From an uncultured Fibrobacter sp. (GTDB lineage: Bacteria > Fibrobacterota > Fibrobacteria > Fibrobacterales > Fibrobacteraceae): a stretch of DNA of 6,984 nucleotides. The stretch lies in NCBI RefSeq assembly GCF_937877005.1, contig NZ_CALEFV010000342.1, positions 1 through 6,984 on the forward strand, written 5' to 3'. Both the position numbers and the translations under genes were made by a program. The notes under the pieces were generated by a model that was not told the origin of the DNA, ran no database searches, and saw only the letters and a list, made by a program, of their open reading frames with translations. The number at the start of each line of letters is the position of its first letter. Position 1 is the stretch's first letter. Below are positions 5,680 to 6,984 of this stretch, in pieces.

Positions 5680-5854
5680 GTTTCTTTCTAAGGAGAGCTA
5701 GTTTTCTCAAACTGTAAACTCCGCTTAGAACATCGGCCTTGACGCGGCTGACGGAAACAGGGGCCTTCAGGGAGCGGTCCACAGCCTTAACGAAGAACTC
5801 CAGTTGCCTGGTCCCGACCACGTTAAAGTTCTTCTTTATGCTCGATGTTGCCAT
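5669..5854 (-). CDS. Small antitoxin-like protein (MATSSIKKNF type)
   Basis: This 61-residue basic protein begins MATSSIKKNFNVVGTRQLEF. The opening is characteristic of small antitoxin-like proteins encoded just before toxin genes in many anaerobes (MATSSIxKNFxVxGxxQxExF). The N-terminal half looks like a short strand plus helix that could bind DNA. The C-terminal half (VSRVKADVLSGVYSLRKLAL) would contact a partner. No toxin follows intact; an overlapping 21-codon stub is all that remains. It has an AGAAGG ribosome site 6 bp before the ATG and a TATATT upstream. It is encoded in the same direction as the GNAT pair, which ends about 145 bp before it. The role is inferred from the sequence type and gene layout. 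Confidence 0.6.
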   Translation of the reverse strand: MATSSIKKNFNVVGTRQLEFFVKAVDRSLKAPVSVSRVKADVLSGVYSLRKLALLRKKHGF

Positions 5855-5871
5855 GTTTTACCTTCTAGCGA

Positions 5872-5900
5872 AATATACATTAATCCGAACAAAAGCGCAA
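5872..5900 (-). promoter_or_regulatory. Candidate promoter of the 61-residue antitoxin-like gene
   Basis: On the minus strand TTGCGC (5895-5900) is followed after 17 bp by TATATT (5872-5877), 17 bp before the ATG at 5854. A perfect TTGACA (5907-5912) lies further upstream but is too far from any -10 to pair with it. Confidence 0.4.
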
Positions 5901-5928
5901 GGCACTTGTCAATACCCCCTCCCTCGTC

Positions 5929-5949
5929 ATTCCGGGCTTGACCCGGAAT
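5929..5949. repeat. Dispersed palindromic hairpin after the GNAT gene
   Basis: ATTCCGGG-CTTGA-CCCGGAAT is a perfect 8-bp stem with a five-base loop. Very similar CGTCATTCCGGGCTTGACCC elements occur as dispersed repeats in many bacterial genomes. Here it lies about 50 bp downstream of the GNAT stop codon on the minus strand and just before the promoter of the next gene, so it could stabilise or end the GNAT transcript. Confidence 0.6.
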
Positions 5950-5951
5950 CT

Positions 5952-5982
5952 AATTATGCAACTTATTGTTGACATCGAGGAA
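5952..5982 (+). repeat. 31-bp direct repeat, left of GNAT module
   Basis: This stretch (AATTATGC...ACATCGAGGAA) matches 6924-6953 (AATTATGC...ACATCAAGGAA) at most positions with a single gap. The pair brackets the antitoxin/GNAT module in direct orientation. It lies within 20 bp of the GNAT stop codon. Confidence 0.5.
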
Positions 5983-5999
5983 CGCCGCCCATCCCTGCC

Positions 6000-6593
6000 C
6001 TAATTCGACAGAAGCATCAGGTCAAAATATATCATGCGCGTATGCAATGCCGCCGTAGATTCAATATTCCGGTACTCACACTCCTGCTGCTCCGAAGAGA
6101 ACATAAACCCGAAGCCGTTCGCTTCATAGAATGCAAGCGGGACCGGCTGGTTGTAGGCATCGACCACCAGATAACGGCAACCCGTCTTGTTGTCCGGATC
6201 GACGAACCACTGCTTGATATAATCCAACAACTCGCTTCCGACATGACGTTTCTTGTAAGCAGAATTGACCCCCAAGCGACCTATCAACACCGCCGGATAA
6301 ATCAGGTCACGTTTCTCCCACGGGAGTTGCCTGCCTATCAGCTTTTTCCGCGCGTTCGGAAGGTAATTCGTAAATATACTCGCGTTCGAGACAGTAAACG
6401 CGCAGACAATATCCCTCAGCGATCCCGCATCGACAAACGCATAAGTCTTCCCCATCAACTGGCGGCTGTAATTGACGGAATCATTCTGGAAAAAGGAATC
6501 AAGGTCCTCGTTGCCACAGGAGAAATGGTTACAATGGTCCAGAACAGACGGTGTGAGCACCGTACGTACGCAACTAGACTCTAGAAAGGCCAT
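6000..6593 (-). CDS. GNAT acetyltransferase, probable type II toxin
   Basis: This 197-residue GNAT-fold protein resembles the TacT/AtaT group of toxins, which acetylate aminoacyl-tRNA. The N-terminal FSCGNEDLDSFFQNDSVNYS (24-43) is the usual opening of that group. AVLIGRLGV (101-109) gives the central strand, RHVGSE (116-121) is the acetyl-CoA pyrophosphate loop in place of RxxGxG/A, YLVVDAYN (141-148) is the next strand, and FYEANGF (155-161) carries the catalytic-site tyrosine. Length and motif order are normal and the frame is intact. Its ATG lies inside the last codons of the antitoxin-like gene (13-bp overlap), with GAAGGA just before it, so it is translationally coupled. The toxin role is inferred from family and layout; a metabolic acetyltransferase cannot be excluded. 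Confidence 0.85.
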   Translation of the reverse strand: MAFLESSCVRTVLTPSVLDHCNHFSCGNEDLDSFFQNDSVNYSRQLMGKTYAFVDAGSLRDIVCAFTVSNASIFTNYLPNARKKLIGRQLPWEKRDLIYPAVLIGRLGVNSAYKKRHVGSELLDYIKQWFVDPDNKTGCRYLVVDAYNQPVPLAFYEANGFGFMFSSEQQECEYRNIESTAALHTRMIYFDLMLLSN

Positions 6594-6775
6594 TTTCCTT
6601 CGGCCCTCAGCTTAGCGATACGTGCGGCGTTGCGCATGTCGAAACCGCTCCACTCGGCAGATTGCCGGGAAAAGTCGACGGAGCCGCGGTTCTCTTCGGC
6701 AGCCTTCGCATTCTCCACGAAAGTCGCCGCAGCCGCACCCGTCAGAATCGGTATGTTGCTAATAGCTAGGGCCAT
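6581..6775 (-). CDS. Small antitoxin-like protein paired with GNAT
   Basis: This 64-residue protein begins MALAISNIPILTGAAAATFV and ends EGKWPF, overlapping the GNAT gene by 13 bp. The opening (ALAISNIPxLTG) followed by a charged helix (FVENAKAAEENRG, 19-31) and a basic tail recurs in small proteins encoded before toxin-like genes in Fibrobacter- and Bacteroides-type genomes; I recall this only as a pattern, not as a named family. There is no ribbon-helix-helix motif that I can recognise. A strong GGAGG site lies 5 bp before the ATG. It is the first gene of the two-gene unit, consistent with an antitoxin that neutralises the enzyme and perhaps represses its own promoter. Confidence 0.65.
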   Translation of the reverse strand: MALAISNIPILTGAAAATFVENAKAAEENRGSVDFSRQSAEWSGFDMRNAARIAKLRAEGKWPF

Positions 6776-6786
6776 AAATCCTCCAC

Positions 6787-6815
6787 AATATACATTTTTA
6801 CCGCTCCTTTTGCAA
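6787..6815 (-). promoter_or_regulatory. Second candidate promoter near antitoxin start
   Basis: TTGCAA (6810-6815), a 17-bp spacer and TATATT (6787-6792) fit a promoter. The predicted start would fall inside the GGAGG site, giving an almost leaderless transcript. It is less convincing than the promoter at 6875-6903. Confidence 0.3.
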
Positions 6816-6874
6816 ATTGCATTCTACCGACACCTCCATATTCGCTGCCATACATACACATTTGTTCACTATCA

Positions 6875-6903
6875 AATATACACAAACGCGGGGCGGTTGT
6901 CAA
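6875..6903 (-). promoter_or_regulatory. Strong promoter of the antitoxin/GNAT operon
   Basis: On the minus strand TTGACA (6898-6903) and TATATT (6875-6880) are separated by exactly 17 bp, close to the ideal housekeeping promoter. Transcription would start near 6868, leaving a leader of about 93 bases before the antitoxin ATG. A 5-bp dyad, ATTTG (6860-6864) with CAAAT (6873-6877), overlaps the -10 and could be an operator for autorepression. Confidence 0.6.
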
Positions 6904-6923
6904 TAGCCGCGGCAAAAAAAATC

Positions 6924-6953
6924 AATTATGCCACAATTGTTTACATCAAGGAA
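6924..6953 (+). repeat. 30-bp direct repeat, right of GNAT module
   Basis: This is the partner of 5952-5982 (AATTATGC...ACATCAAGGAA). It ends a few bases before the GGGCGTT that opens the next structured element, so it may be part of that element's border. A looser match, AATTATG (37-43) followed by TTACAACAAGAAA (51-63), is present at the left end of the window. Confidence 0.5.
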
Positions 6954-6959
6954 TCACGG

Positions 6960-6984
6960 GCGTTCCCTGCTGCGCAGGGGCGGG
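6960..6984 (+). repeat. Start of a further repeat element, cut by window end
   Basis: GCGTTCCCTGCTGCGCAGGG followed by GCG matches the beginning of copy 2 (5061-5083) at 20 of 23 positions, including the CCTG-N5-CAGG hairpin. The rest lies outside the window. Its orientation equals that of copies 1 and 2. Confidence 0.5.

Noticed and set aside
6042..6584. 180-codon plus-strand open frame opposite the GNAT gene
   Set aside because: It mirrors the GNAT gene, has no family motif and no ribosome site. The minus-strand protein has clear GNAT motifs and gene overlap with its partner.
6906..6919. Terminator at the GCCGCGGC palindrome
   Set aside because: On the minus strand the T-run comes before the palindrome rather than after it, and on the plus strand an A-run follows.

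Overview
This window looks like accessory DNA from an anaerobic, probably gut- or rumen-associated bacterium. Fibrobacter is my best guess. It rests on the style of the small antitoxin-like proteins (starting MALAISNIP and MATSSIKKNF), the recurrent TATATT -10 hexamers, and a CCGGG-CTTGA-CCCGG dispersed hairpin. No rRNA, tRNA or housekeeping gene anchors the taxonomy, so the assignment is tentative. Every gene I can support lies on the minus strand.

Layout from left to right. (1) 1-440: a DUF3791 protein (171-389), with a 4-bp ATGA overlap to a 26-codon stub (94-174) that looks like a truncated partner gene. (2) 468-559: a structured repeat element, copy 1. (3) 570-4900: an AT-rich four-gene operon read right to left. 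It encodes a three-helix membrane protein of the Pycsar effector type (4340-4900), a class III cyclase with a long disordered N-terminus (3467-4327), a second class III cyclase of the PycC type (2688-3389), and a KAP-like P-loop NTPase (570-2579). (4) 5061-5299: copy 2 of the structured repeat plus a decayed partial copy. (5) 5300-5668: hairpins, terminator-like structures and a 12-bp tandem repeat, with no gene. (6) 5614-6903: a MATSSIKKNF-type antitoxin-like gene with an overlapping stub, then a complete antitoxin-like/GNAT acetyltransferase pair with its own strong promoter. (7) 6960-6984: the start of a further copy of the structured repeat, cut by the window edge.

The central operon is the main result. 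A Pycsar anti-phage system normally has one pyrimidine cyclase (PycC) that senses infection and makes cCMP or cUMP, and one effector (a membrane or TIR protein) that the nucleotide activates to damage the cell. Here the PycC-like cyclase and membrane effector are accompanied by a second, sequence-divergent cyclase and a KAP-family ATPase. The two cyclases have complementary substitutions in the usual Asn/Arg catalytic pair: N179 with H183 in one, T214 with R218 in the other. A heterodimer, or an enzyme plus regulator arrangement, is therefore plausible. I know of no described Pycsar type with this composition, but I cannot search.

The operon is bracketed by same-orientation copies of a hairpin-rich repeat whose ends carry GCGTT and AACGC. 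The last gene stops about 10 bp from one copy. A further copy begins just beyond the GNAT module. The region therefore reads as an array of defence and toxin-antitoxin cassettes, all transcribed in one direction and separated by structured repeats.
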